A DNA stretch of 64,000 nt from an uncultured Eubacteriales bacterium (GTDB taxonomy: Bacteria; Bacillota; Clostridia; Oscillospirales; Acutalibacteraceae), in assembly GCA_948527295.1 (NCBI GenBank), contig CAOSWK010000003.1:1-64000 (forward strand), given 5' to 3'. Both the position numbers and the translations under genes were made by a program. This document shows positions 27,869 through 38,900 of this stretch, in pieces (within the stretch, counting starts at the first letter, position 1; every line of letters starts with the position of its first letter). Under the pieces are notes generated by a model. The model was not told where the DNA came from. It made no database searches and was given only the letters and a program-made list of their open reading frames with translations.

Positions 27869-29389
27869 CTAATGCGGCATGTTTTGTACGTTTTCGGTCT
27901 TTTGCGATAACGTCTTCCAGCCAGCTCTCATTATTACGTCTCGCATGCTGTAGAGGTTAAACGGCGCAATCGGCGCTACAAACGGGATTCCGAAATTTGA
28001 TTTTGCGCAGATGTTCACAATCAGCACCGAGAACAGCAGCATCACGCCCCAGATCCCTAATATTCCGCCCACCAGGATAAATATGAGTCTTAAAATTGCG
28101 GTTGGCTCGTATAAATTCGGGATTACATAAGATGATATTGCCGTCAAAGCAACAACCATCAATGTTGGCGCACCAATTAACCCGGCATTTACTGCGGTTT
28201 CGCCTATTACTAGGCCTCCCACGATGCTTACAGCGTGCCCTAGCGGCCGCGGTAGTCGCAGTCCGGCTTCTCGCATGATTTCATATACAAAATGGATGAT
28301 CAGCGTCTCTAACATCAGCGAAAACGGCGTGCCGGCGATTGCGTAGGCGATTTTGCTTATTAGCCGGTCGGGAAAGACCTCGGGGTTAAACACGGCGAGC
28401 GCGACGTATAGCCCCGGCAGCAGCGTCGAGATTAAGAACGATAAATATTTTAGCCATCTTGTTAGCGTTGCAAAGTACGGCCTTTCGGCGTAATCATCGA
28501 TTGTCTGGAAGTACTCCACAAACAGGTACGGCACAATTAGCGCGGTTGGCGTGCCGTCCACCAAAATCGCGATTCGGCCTTCGGAGATTTTTCCGCAGAC
28601 GGTATCGGGCCGCTCGGAATATCCCACCCCGCTAAAAAAAGATAGGTCGCCCTCTTCTTCTAGATACGGCATTAGGTATTCTGCCGCGAGGACATTCTTT
28701 AAGTCTATTTTAGAAAGCCGCCGTTTGAGCTCTGCTAGGATTTTGCTTGAGACCGTCCCATTTATATAGCACAGGCAGATGTCGGTTTTGCTGGTTTTAC
28801 CCACCGTCGAAAACTCGAACTTAAGCTTCGGATTCTTGATTCGCCGCCGTATGAGCGTGAGGTTTATTCTTATGGCCTCTACAAAGCCCTCTTTGGAGCC
28901 TTTTTGCATGACTTCTGTCTCCGGCTCTGCGATGCTTCTAAAGTTAAATCCCTGCACTCCGATGGCTAGCGCCTTTTCGCATTCGTCAAACAAAAGTAGC
29001 GCAAATCCCGACATCACCAGCTTAAACGCGTCTTCGAAGGTCAGCACGTCTATCTGCTCGCTTATTGTCAGAATGTTGCTTTTTATATACTCTAGCTTCT
29101 CTTCGCTAGACAGCGCTTCTTCGCCAAACGCGTAAACAATCGGATTCATCACGCTGGTTGCAAATGTTTCTTTGTTTATCATGCCCTCCATCGTGATTAT
29201 CGCGGCGTTTGTGTTTAATATTCTTACCGGCTTTATTGTTAGGTCGGCACTTTCGTCAAACGATTTTTTGAAATATTCTAGATTTTTCTCCAACGAATTT
29301 GACAACGGCTGCTTTTTTTCTTTTTCATCTTGCGCCTCATTTTGCGCGGACTTCCACCTATACATCAGCTTATTTAGAAAATTTCGCAT
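27869..29389 (-). CDS. gerA: spore germination protein, GerA family
   Basis: The protein has 506 residues: a soluble N-terminal part of about 300 residues (DGTPTALIVPYLFVEYFQ is typical of its end), then about five membrane helices (LPGLYVALAVFNPEVFP, PRPLGHAVSIVGGLVIGE). A GGGGGATG site precedes the ATG. It is the first gene of the germinant receptor operon. A sigma-G promoter is expected in the 100 AT-rich bases upstream, but I could not place one with confidence. Confidence 0.93.
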   Translation of the reverse strand: MRNFLNKLMYRWKSAQNEAQDEKEKKQPLSNSLEKNLEYFKKSFDESADLTIKPVRILNTNAAIITMEGMINKETFATSVMNPIVYAFGEEALSSEEKLEYIKSNILTISEQIDVLTFEDAFKLVMSGFALLLFDECEKALAIGVQGFNFRSIAEPETEVMQKGSKEGFVEAIRINLTLIRRRIKNPKLKFEFSTVGKTSKTDICLCYINGTVSSKILAELKRRLSKIDLKNVLAAEYLMPYLEEEGDLSFFSGVGYSERPDTVCGKISEGRIAILVDGTPTALIVPYLFVEYFQTIDDYAERPYFATLTRWLKYLSFLISTLLPGLYVALAVFNPEVFPDRLISKIAYAIAGTPFSLMLETLIIHFVYEIMREAGLRLPRPLGHAVSIVGGLVIGETAVNAGLIGAPTLMVVALTAISSYVIPNLYEPTAILRLIFILVGGILGIWGVMLLFSVLIVNICAKSNFGIPFVAPIAPFNLYSMRDVIMRAGWKTLSQKTENVQNMPH

Positions 29390-29491
29390 TTTTAATCATC
29401 CCCCATGTTAATGATTTGCAAAATCTTCATAATTTATACAGATTTGCATAATTTTGATAATTTTGATGCAAACTATTGCTGGTGATGAAAC

Positions 29492-30169
29492 ATGACAATC
29501 TCATTAATTCGGACTCTTTTGCTTTACATGATAATAATCTTGGCGGTGCGACTCATGGGCAAGCGGCAAATTAGCGACCTGCAGACTTCTGAACTAGTGG
29601 TTACCTTTTTGATTTCTAACATTGCCTCCATCCCGATGCAAAACTCGAGTATTCCGCTTTTTGCCGGGCTTATACCTATAATTGTCCTGGTTGTTTGCGA
29701 GATCGTTCTCTCTAACATTATGCTTAAAAGCTGCAAGTTTCGAAAGTTCATTTGCGGGAGCCCAGTTGTAATCATCGATCATGGAAAAATCGATCAAAAA
29801 GTCATGAAGGACCTGCGCATGACTACAGAAGATCTCTTTGAGCAGCTACGCCAGCTAGACGTTTTTAGCCTGCAGGATATTGACTTTGCCATAATAGAGA
29901 CGAACGGCCAAATGAGCATAATGAAAAAGCCCGAGAAGCAGCAAGTCGACGCGAGTATGCTTGGTTTGTCGCCGCCTTCTCAGGAGCTCGAAACGGTTAT
30001 AATCAGTGACGGAGAAATTTCGGATTCCTCACTATCTCTATGCAAATTGTCAGAAAAATGGGTACGTGGCGTCCTAAACAAAAAGCATCTGGCCCTAAAA
30101 GATGTGTTCATCATGACGGCAGACAAAAACAAAAACTTCAATATCATAAAAAAAGAGGACTCAAAATGA
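29492..30169 (+). CDS. DUF421 (YetF/YcaP-type) membrane protein
   Basis: The 225-residue protein has three N-terminal membrane helices (to about residue 80) and a small cytoplasmic domain. The segment RLMGKRQISDLQTSELVVTF, just after the first helix, is the family hallmark. VIIDHGKIDQKVMKDLRMT and LFEQLRQLDVFSLQDIDFAI mark the cytoplasmic part. The biochemical function is unknown; spore-formers often carry related genes linked to sporulation. It is divergent from the gerA operon and overlaps the next gene by 4 bases (ATGA). Confidence 0.88.
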   Translation: MTISLIRTLLLYMIIILAVRLMGKRQISDLQTSELVVTFLISNIASIPMQNSSIPLFAGLIPIIVLVVCEIVLSNIMLKSCKFRKFICGSPVVIIDHGKIDQKVMKDLRMTTEDLFEQLRQLDVFSLQDIDFAIIETNGQMSIMKKPEKQQVDASMLGLSPPSQELETVIISDGEISDSSLSLCKLSEKWVRGVLNKKHLALKDVFIMTADKNKNFNIIKKEDSK

Positions 30170-30546
30170 AGCGCTTTATTATTGCGATAATCCTGTTTGT
30201 AACCACGGTTTCGTGCTGCGTGGCCGAAAATATCTGGCTCGACAATAGCGTTAAGCTGTTCACAGCAGACATCAACAGCGTCATGCAAAACGTTAGCGAT
30301 GAAAATTCTGATAAAGCCCAAAATTTAGCCACCGATGTGGTTGACCGGTGGCAAGAGCAACAAATTTTTCTGTCTACTTTTATTAATCACGAACATCTGG
30401 ATAAAATCACTCAGGCCATGATAAGCATGCGCACGAACCTTTCTCAAGGTCAAATTGAGGATTTTTTTGTCGATGCTGAGCTTAGTAAATCCCTGTTTGA
30501 ATACCTTCGGAGCAACGACATCCCAACCCCACAAAATATTTTGTAG
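30166..30546 (+). CDS. DUF4363-like exported protein
   Basis: This encodes 126 residues. ATG 30166 overlaps the stop of the DUF421 gene, so the two are translationally coupled. An N-terminal hydrophobic segment (FIIAIILFVTTVSCCV) is followed by a helical extracytoplasmic domain with DVVDRWQEQQIFLSTFINHEHLDKI, typical of the DUF4363 family that accompanies DUF421 genes in clostridia. The function is unknown. Confidence 0.8.
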   Translation: MKRFIIAIILFVTTVSCCVAENIWLDNSVKLFTADINSVMQNVSDENSDKAQNLATDVVDRWQEQQIFLSTFINHEHLDKITQAMISMRTNLSQGQIEDFFVDAELSKSLFEYLRSNDIPTPQNIL

Positions 30547-30561
30547 GAGACTTGCAAAATT

Positions 30562-31368
30562 TTAGCTAGCTGTCTTCATCTGCAGCCGCAATTTATCCGA
30601 GATCATCGCGATGAATTCGCTGTTAGTTGGCTTGCCTCTGCTATTATGTATTGTATAGCCAAAATAAGAATTCAAAATGTCCACGTCGCCTCTATCCCAC
30701 GCCACTTCTATTGCATGACGGATCGCTCTTTCTACTCGTGAGGAGGTGGTCGAGAACTTCTTTGCTACCGACGGATACAGTTGCTTCGTTACGGCGTTGA
30801 TTATCTCTGGGTTTTCTACCGACATTATAATAGAGTCTCGCAAATAGTGGTACCCCTTTATATGCGCCGGAACCCCTATCTGATGCAAAATTTCCGTTAC
30901 TTTAAATTCGATCCCAAGCTCTTTGCTCACGTTGTTTGCCACCTTTTCTGCAGAGCTCGCCGCGTGATCCTCTGCTTTGCTTATTTTATACATGTCGCTC
31001 AAAAGGTCCAAAATCCGCTCTGCCAGGTTGTTTATGTCAAACGGCTTTAGCACAAAATACGATGCCCCGGCCGAAAGCGCTTCTTTTTCTAGCACGTCGC
31101 TGTTAAAATTAGATAATACTATGAATATCGGCTTTATCATGCCTTTTTTCTCGCTAAACGACTTCATGACTCCGATTGCATCAAGCTTTGGCATAAATAA
31201 ATCCATTATAACAACATCTGGCTTATACTTTTTTATTGAGTCTAAAAGCGCCACTCCGTCTTTTTGGACGATTCTACTCTCTATGCCCAAATTTTTGAAC
31301 ACCGCTACGGCCTCTCGATTTAGTTCTTCAGATTCCTCTGCAATTAGCAGTTTAACAAGATTTCCCAT
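30562..31368 (-). CDS. spo0A: sporulation master response regulator Spo0A
   Basis: The 268-residue protein has a receiver domain with the acidic pair near the N-terminus, the phosphorylated Asp in VVIMDLFMPK and Lys in FVLKPFD. The C-terminal Spo0A DNA-binding domain carries SSRVERAIRHAIEVAWDRGD and SEFIAMISDKLRL. Once phosphorylated it binds 0A boxes and starts sporulation. A GGAGG site precedes the ATG. It lies just downstream of spoIVB, the order known from Bacillus and clostridia. Confidence 0.97.
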   Translation of the reverse strand: MGNLVKLLIAEESEELNREAVAVFKNLGIESRIVQKDGVALLDSIKKYKPDVVIMDLFMPKLDAIGVMKSFSEKKGMIKPIFIVLSNFNSDVLEKEALSAGASYFVLKPFDINNLAERILDLLSDMYKISKAEDHAASSAEKVANNVSKELGIEFKVTEILHQIGVPAHIKGYHYLRDSIIMSVENPEIINAVTKQLYPSVAKKFSTTSSRVERAIRHAIEVAWDRGDVDILNSYFGYTIHNSRGKPTNSEFIAMISDKLRLQMKTAS

Positions 31369-31402
31369 AGTTTTTCCTCCAGTTATTATTTATCGTAACC
31401 TT

Positions 31403-31431
31403 ATGTTACCATATACTGGAATAAATAGCAA
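31403..31431 (-). promoter_or_regulatory. probable spo0A promoter
   Basis: On the minus strand TTGCTA (31426-31431), 17 bases and TAACAT (31403-31408) lie about 35 bases before spo0A. A GGTAAC-ATAA-GGTTAC inverted repeat overlaps the -10 region and could be an operator. Confidence 0.45.
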
Positions 31432-31485
31432 GTGTTTCCAATTGAATTTTTGAAGTTTGGTACCTACAATAAAATCTTACAATAT

Positions 31486-32727
31486 TTAGGAGATTTTTTT
31501 ATAATCTGTGTCGCTTAAATCTTGCAGTTTGGCTATCATATTTTCGGCAAAAATAGCATATCCTCTCTGTGGGTCGTTTACAAAAACATGCGTAATAGCG
31601 CCAATTAGCATGCCGTTTTGGATGATCGGACTACCACTCATTCCTTGAATTATTCCTCCGGTTTCGCCAAGCAGCCTTTCGTCCGTGATCTTGATTATCA
31701 TGTTCTTGCTCATGGCCTCTTCGTTGTAATTTATGTGGACGATGTCGATGTCATAATATTCGGGCGTGGAGCCAAACACCGTGGTCAAAATCTGAGCTTT
31801 GCCTTGCTTTGCTTGTTGTTTCATTGCTACTGGAATGGGCTCGGTTGAACTTGGTGTGCTATTAAATTTGCCATAAATCCCGCTATAAGTATTTTCTGTT
31901 AGGGTCCCGATGGGTTCGCCCTCGATAAAATAGGCCTTTAGCTCACCGGGATTGCCTCTCATGCCCTTAGAAATCCCGTTGATGTTCACCTTTATTATGT
32001 CTCCGTGCGATAGTGGAAGCAGCTCGCCTGTGTCTATATCGCAAATACCGTGGCCCAGGCCTCCAAACGTCTTGGTCTTTTCGTCCCAAAACGTCACCGT
32101 TCCAATCCCAGCAGAGCTATCCCTCACCCAGATTCCCAGCTTATACGCGCCGTCAGTCTCGTTTCTTGCCGGCTTGATGCTCGTCTCATACTTCATCCCA
32201 TTCCTTATCACCTCTGCAAAAAGGTCATCTCCGCCGCTCTCTTCTACCACTTTTATCAGCTCTTCGTTGCTGTTGACTTCGTTTTGGTTCACGTTTAATA
32301 TGATGTCTCCCTTTTGCAGCCCCGCTTGCTTCGCCGGATTAACCACGCCATCGCTTTTTGTCTTGACGTCCGATATCCCCACAATGATGACGCCTTTGGT
32401 AAACAGCTTTACCCCAAACGTGCTACCGCCAGGCACCACGTAGACATCCTTTATTTTTTGTATATTTACTTTTTTTATTGGGATCATATTCATAAACAAA
32501 ACTTTTGCGTCGTATGTTTGCAAGTCGTTTTCTTTTAGCACTGGCCGGATTGTCGCGGATTCATCTGCACTAATGTTTAAGTAATTTTTTATATTAGCGC
32601 TGCAAGTGGACGTGACCTTGTAGTTGTCCGGCAAATAAGACGCCGTGACTTCGCAAAATGTCAGCACAAAGCATGCCAAAATGCCCGTCACTAACGATAA
32701 TCCCTTAAAGAACTTTTTTAACTTCAA
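31486..32727 (-). CDS. spoIVB: SpoIVB serine peptidase
   Basis: The product is 413 residues from TTG 32727, behind a GGAGGTGAGA site; the TTG at 32748 lies before that site. An N-terminal membrane segment is followed by a PDZ domain (GLQKGDIILNVNQNEVNSNEEL) and the S55 peptidase domain with catalytic His in GLGHGICD and Ser in GGIIQGMSGSPIIQNG. It is made in the forespore and cleaves SpoIVFA to release pro-sigma-K processing. It is adjacent to spo0A. Confidence 0.95.
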   Translation of the reverse strand: MKLKKFFKGLSLVTGILACFVLTFCEVTASYLPDNYKVTSTCSANIKNYLNISADESATIRPVLKENDLQTYDAKVLFMNMIPIKKVNIQKIKDVYVVPGGSTFGVKLFTKGVIIVGISDVKTKSDGVVNPAKQAGLQKGDIILNVNQNEVNSNEELIKVVEESGGDDLFAEVIRNGMKYETSIKPARNETDGAYKLGIWVRDSSAGIGTVTFWDEKTKTFGGLGHGICDIDTGELLPLSHGDIIKVNINGISKGMRGNPGELKAYFIEGEPIGTLTENTYSGIYGKFNSTPSSTEPIPVAMKQQAKQGKAQILTTVFGSTPEYYDIDIVHINYNEEAMSKNMIIKITDERLLGETGGIIQGMSGSPIIQNGMLIGAITHVFVNDPQRGYAIFAENMIAKLQDLSDTDYKKIS

Positions 32728-32823
32728 TCTTCTCACCTCCAAATCCAATGAGTCATATAACTATAGTTTTTCACAATACCGTTTTTTTATTTTGTTAAAT
32801 GTTAACGCTCCTGCCAAATAAAA

Positions 32824-32849
32824 AAAGACTAGCAATAAGGCTAATCTTT
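32824..32849 (-). terminator. terminator downstream of the surface protein gene, second
   Basis: On the minus strand AAAGATTAGC-CTTATT-GCTAGTCTTTTTTT forms a 10-bp stem with one mismatch and a T7 tail. With the hairpin at 32897-32933 it forms a double stop ahead of spoIVB. Confidence 0.75.
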
Positions 32850-32896
32850 AATATATGATATAAAATTTTAATTTGGTAATTTTAAATCCAAAAGTA

Positions 32897-32933
32897 AAAG
32901 CGACAGCCGTCATAATAACAAGCCGTCGCCTTT
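32897..32933 (-). terminator. terminator of the surface protein gene, first
   Basis: An AAAGGCGAC / GTCGCTTTT type stem, extended by an inner GGC/GCT pairing, is followed on the minus strand by a T-rich tract (TTTTACTTTT). It lies 24 bases after the stop codon. Confidence 0.7.
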
Positions 32934-32957
32934 ATTTTTATTTTATTTTTCTAGATT

Positions 32958-35900
32958 TTATTGTTGCGAACTATTTTCTTTCTCTTTTCTCCTCTTGAGT
33001 ATAAGAAGAATTAGGAAGATTAGTAAAAGTAGTAGTAGGATTCCTGCCGCTGTTAAGCAAATTATCTGGGTCCGTGATAGGTTTTGCCACCAGTTTGAAC
33101 TTCCGTTTTCTGCTGGTTGTAGCTCTTCTGTTTCGTTGTCTCCTTGGCCGTCATTTTCTGCATTTGAACCATTCCTTGAGCTACTTGAGCCGCCGTCAGA
33201 GCCAGATTCTTTATCTCCACTCAGGCCTCTCTTCTTATTTAGCTCGTCTCTTTCTGCATCTGTTAATTCATCCAGCGATAAGCTTATCGGGAAGTAGGGA
33301 GTGTAAATTGCACCATACCAGCTGCCATCAAATTTGCCATAGTGGAAGTCTTCTCCGATTTTCGGTAGTCTAACTTCAATAAGATCTTCCATACCGTCGA
33401 CCATCTCAATAAACACTTCTACTCGTTCGCTAAGAGGACTTGGAAGCTCTTTGCCACTTTGGTCCACCAACCATATCTTGCAAGTGTTGTCGTTACGGTC
33501 CTCAACCGCAATAAGCTTGGTGCCCGTTGGTAAAACCTTGCGTGGGCCGCTAACAATAATCTGTACCGTTTTGCCCTTAATGTCTACCGTTGTTCTTAAA
33601 ACGTTTGCTTCATCATCATTGCCTTCTAGCGCCTTTCTTTCTGTATCTCTATCATAGATAAAGTATGGCGAAAAGTGGCGTAGCATCATCTTGCCAAAAG
33701 TGTCTAAGCCTTCAGGGAATTCAAAGTCATTTACAAATGTTGTTACTATGTCTTCATCCTCAGTTTCTGAAATAAATACTCCTACTAGCTCATCTTCATC
33801 CCAATCATCACCTATTTGCACATATGTTGGTACTATTTTTTCTTCATCTGTTTCTCCATTTTCGTCTTCTGAAAACTTCTTATAATCTTCTCCGTCTGGG
33901 TCAGTTACACCAATTAAGAAAATCCAGCCGTTTATGCTCTCCATGGCTCTTTTATGGTCTTCATCTAGCATATCCCAATATTTTTTGTAAGTTTCAGGAC
34001 TTTCTTTTTCGCTCAACCACATTACCCAGAACCTTGAACCTATTCTAAATACACCTTTTGAATTGTCTATGCCGTACCAGGCACTAGTGCCATCGGAGGT
34101 CTCTTTCAACCAAACCATACCATATTTATCTACTTCTACACTTGTCTTACCCTCATCGTCAACATAATGGTCTTTCGGATCATCCTGTGGTGTTCCCCAG
34201 CTTGACTTATCCACTTCAATAATAAAGTATCCGCTGTTTTCTGCATCAAATATTATATTATAGTTCGGGTTATTTGCGTTCGTTAGCGTTCTTCCTTGTA
34301 TGATTTTATATCTTCCAACTTCCTCATTGGTGGGGTCCTCCCGCTCAAAGCTTCCGTAAAGGTTGTCCCCTGCAATTAATCCATTTATTGTATCATAATT
34401 AGTTCTGGGCCTCATATCGGGGTCTGGAGTTTTATAGTATCTTCTTCTTTCGTTTGCCCGTATTGTTACGTCCCTACGGTTTATTGCATATTTTATCGTT
34501 TTTCCTCCGCTAAAGTCCTTTTTGAATGTTATTACCATTTTTTTAGGACCAACATTCGTCACGTCGCTCGTGCCGTTTTCCGCTAAGTAGTTAACATCAA
34601 AATGCGTTCCTTGCGTTAATGACATCGTTCGGTTACCAAACATTGCTTTTATTGTAACTGCTGGTTTTTTCGGTGTTTTGTCGTATGTATATCCTGTTTC
34701 ATCTGTGTACCCTGTCTTGTCTACGTCTACCTTAAGCTCACTTTCTGGCGTATTGTCTGATATTTGTTTTGGTGTAATTGTAAAGGTTGCTGTTTTTTCA
34801 CCGCTATAATTGTTCTTTAACTTTGCCTTTACTGTATGCACCATTGCATCAGTCATATTGGTTAGATACTCTAAATCATAATCTTGGCCTTTTATTAATT
34901 TTTTACCAGTGTTTGTGTCGTTTAGTGTTTCTTTGGGCAATTGTCTTTCTCCGTTAAACTCCGTAGTTCCTGGATTTAAGGTCATCGTAATTCCATTGGG
35001 CACACCGTCAGAAACTACTCTAGGCTTAATTGTAAATGTTCCTGGTTTAAATGTTATTGTATAATTTGGGTTTGCAAAAGCTATTTTTTGGCGAATTTCG
35101 TATGTGTTTGCGTCCTCCCCTTGAACTCTCTCTAACGATCCACTCAAAGTGTCACCTGCCACCAATCCTGGAACATCAATTGTTAGTTCCGGATCAGCAT
35201 CTCCATATGTTTTCGTTTTGTTAACTGCTGTTACTGTTATTGGTTTCGGAGTTATTGTGTAGTTTACTGTTTTTCTTCCAGTAAAGTTTCTTTTTCCCGC
35301 TATTGTTAATATGTTTAGTTTAGCACTTATCATGTCTTCTGAACTGCTGTGGCTCCAATCGTCAGTTGCCACTGGTGCATTTTTATATTTTACTGTTATT
35401 GTTGGAGTGTGCTTACTTCTTGTATACACGCTTGACGTTGGGCTCACAGTTACTACAAAGTCGTTATCTGAAGTTATGTCTCTTGCTACTATTGTGTATT
35501 CCCTTGTTACTGTTCCGCTTAAATTATTTATAAATGTTATTATCGCTTTCTTTCTTCCTACATTTGTCAGATCAGATCCGTTATCTATATCTTTGTAGCT
35601 TACTGTAAAGTCTGTTCCCTGACTTAAATTTATTGTTTTGCCGTTTAAGATTGTTTTGGCAGTTACCGTTGGTCTCTTCTCTTCTTTACTATATACGGGC
35701 TCTGTCTCGCTTAGTTTTATGTCCAACTCGCTCTCCGGCGTGCTATCAGACACTGACCTCTGCGTGATCGTGTACTTTACTGTTTTGCTGCCTTTAAAGT
35801 TACCTTGGCCGGTTACCGTATACGTGTGTTCGCCTTGGTCTGTCATGTTCCCTGTAATAATCTTTGTGAAATCTCTGTTTGAGCCTTCTGTTAACGCTGC

Positions 35901-38900
35901 GTTTTTGTATTTTGCCGTAAGAGTCGGTGTATGTGCAACTCCTGTATAACCGCTTGATGTTGGGCTCACAGTTACTACAAAGTCGTTATCTGAAGTTATA
36001 TCTCTTGCTACTATTGTGTATTCCTTTGTTACTGTTCCGCTTAAATTATTTATAAATGTTATTATCGCTTTCTTTCTTCCTACATTTGTCAAATCAGATC
36101 CGTTGTCTATATCTTTGTAGCTCACCGTAAAGTCTGTTCCCAAAGTTAGCGGTATTGTTTGGCCACTCAACATAGCTTTGGCAGTTACCGTTGGTCTCTT
36201 CTCTTCTTTACTATATACGGGCTCTGTCTCGCTTAGTTTTATGTCCAACTCGCTCTCCGGCGTGCTATCTGACACAGCTTTCCTAGTGATTGTGTACTTT
36301 ACTGTTTTGCTGCCTTTAAAGTTTCCTTGGCCTGTTACCGTATACGTGTGTTCGCCTTGGTCTGTCATGTTTCCTGCAACGTTCTTTATGAAATCTCTGT
36401 TTGAACCTTCCGTTAGCGGTACGTTTTTGTATTTTGCCGTAAGAGTCGGCGTATGTGCAACTCCTGTATACACGCTTGACGTTGGGCTCACAGTTACTAC
36501 AAAGTCGCTGTCTGAGGTTATGTCTCGCTGCGTTATTCTGTAAGTTTTTGTTATCGTTCCGCTGTAATTGCCTTTTAGGGTTATTGTTACTGTTACCGTG
36601 CCTACATTTATTCTGTCACCCTCATAGCTTACCGTGTAGTCCGTTCCCAACGTCAATGCAGCTCCGTCTTCTGCTATTACTGTAATTTCCGGAGTTTGCT
36701 CTTTTCCGTTATATGTAAACGTTGTTTCATCTAGCTCTACACTTAGTCCGTCTGCTGGCTTCGGCTGTATCGTGTACGTTCCTTCTTTTGTTCCCGTGCG
36801 GTTCTTTATAAACCTTATCGTAAAAGTATACGTCCCTGGCTCTATTCCGTCCGCCTCTACTATGTAGTCAATTCCCCTTACTAAGATCTCGTCACCGTCT
36901 TTTACCTCAAGCTCTAATTCTGGTGCTTGGCCTGTGTACGGCAGCGTTGGTGAAGTCACACGCACTGTTACGTTGCTATCCGATGTTACGTCTTTCTTCG
37001 TTATAGTGTACTTTGCGGCCGGCGCCCCAAGCGTTATAAGGTAATTTGGATTATTCTCACTTGTCAGTGTACCCAGCCCTATCGTATACTTATCTGCATT
37101 TGGCCACCTCATTCCGTTTTCTCCTGTTTGCGCAGTGGCCAAACTTCCTGTCAATTCACTTTTTATGTTCAGTGTTTCTCCCGTGTTTGTGTCCTTTACT
37201 GTATACCCAAGCGGGACTTCAGCCGCTCCATAAACCTGGCTTTTGCTTTCTGGCGTTATCGTTATCTGCCTGGGTGTAATTTCATATGCAATATCTGTAG
37301 TTCCTTGGTAGTTGCCCTTTCCTGTTATTGTTCCTTGTTTTTGCCCCACGTTTGTCATATCACTTGGCCATGCAATCGTGTAGTCCGTGTTAAGGGTTAA
37401 AGTTTTTGTCACACTATTTAATATATCTGTAAGTACAACATCTGGAGTATGCACTCCCCCCGTATACGCGCCTGATGGCGGGGTTACTGTTTTTGTTACG
37501 TTACTTATGTCCCTTGGTGTTATCTCAAAGGTATCCGTTCCAACTGCAAGTGTACCATTAACGTGTGAAACTTCATAATTGGTAGGCTCGTTAGTAGAAA
37601 ATCCTGACGGAATAATATTATAATTTCCAGGGCCGGGATAATTTCCGCTTTCTTCAACCGCTACAGTGCCTTCTATTAAACTGCCACTTCCTACAAAGCC
37701 CTCCCCAGATTGTTTCCACGTAAGTTGTGGAAGTTGGTCTCCATAGCATATATTTTGGTTATCCGCAGTTATTTTAATTTCCCTTTTTAAGATTGCTACT
37801 GTTCCTGTCAGTGTTCCTGTACAATTGTTTTTTAAATTCACTGTATACGTTTTTGTCCCTGCATTCGTCATGTCTTCGGGCCACACTACATCATAGTTTT
37901 CATTGGAAATATAAGCACCGTTATACTTTACTTTGATTACCCAGCTTTTGGGCCTTCCATCATATTTTCGGCCCCAGTTGCTAAGCTGTGCACAGCCTAG
38001 ACGGTCGGCGGGCATTGGTGCCACTGTAAATAACGCAGGTACTTCTAATCTACCTTCGGTTGCGTTCCACCCGCTTAAGCCCGCCCAGTTGTAGGTATCT
38101 AATACTGATGGATCTGGCGTAAACTTACCAATAGGTCTATTTGATCCATCCACGTTTCCTACTTCTGCATTTTCATCTACCAGCGCCCATGTTCCTGGGA
38201 TATTTGCACCACTAGCGGTCTTTGGATAGCCAAAGTGATCCGCCAGGGCTGATGGCAATTTATCTTTTGCTTTGTCTCGCCATATTGCGTCTATTTTCTT
38301 AGTCGGCGCTGTATACTTTGGTACCGGTATTTCTTCAACAGTAAGCGGAAATGCTGGAGAATATTTTGGCTCAAAGCCTTCACTCCATACGCATACTATT
38401 ACGTAATAGCTTCCCGCAGCTTTCGGCGTACCATCTCTCCAAATGTCAGCATAATAATACTGGAAAGATATTGGTGCATTTGCAGGGAAGCCGGTTAGCG
38501 AAATCCCGTCAGTTGGAATTTCAACCGGTGACCCCGTAGTCGTTAGTTCTATGCCGTTGCGTAATTCATCACTTAAATTTATTCCTGTTGGTCCAACACC
38601 GTATCCATCTGTGCTAGCGTTAAATATCACATTCTCTGGTTGCTCCTGCACAAAGTAATCATTGCCCAAATACCTCCAAGTTCTATTGCCAAAAGGCACC
38701 GTGCCCTGATAACCAACCATAGTATTTCCATAAACAATACCTTTAAAACCATCAAGCGCCGAAGCACTTCCTTTACCCGGATCTGCTTTAAGACTATCGC
38801 CGTTCCAATAAGCTCCAGTCATATAACCCGCACTTGCATACTTATCACCACCAGCTTCTTGCCATGCATAAAAAACATATTCTTTTAGCTCTTCTTTTGT

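Noticed and set aside
29390..29491. Sigma-G promoter for the ger operon
   Set aside because: TGTATAA and CATTAAC look suggestive on the minus strand, but the spacing is about 20 bases, too long to claim.
35430..36510. Possible CRISPR or mobile repeat
   Set aside because: The repeats lie in one open reading frame at 522 bp (174 codons) and encode protein domains.
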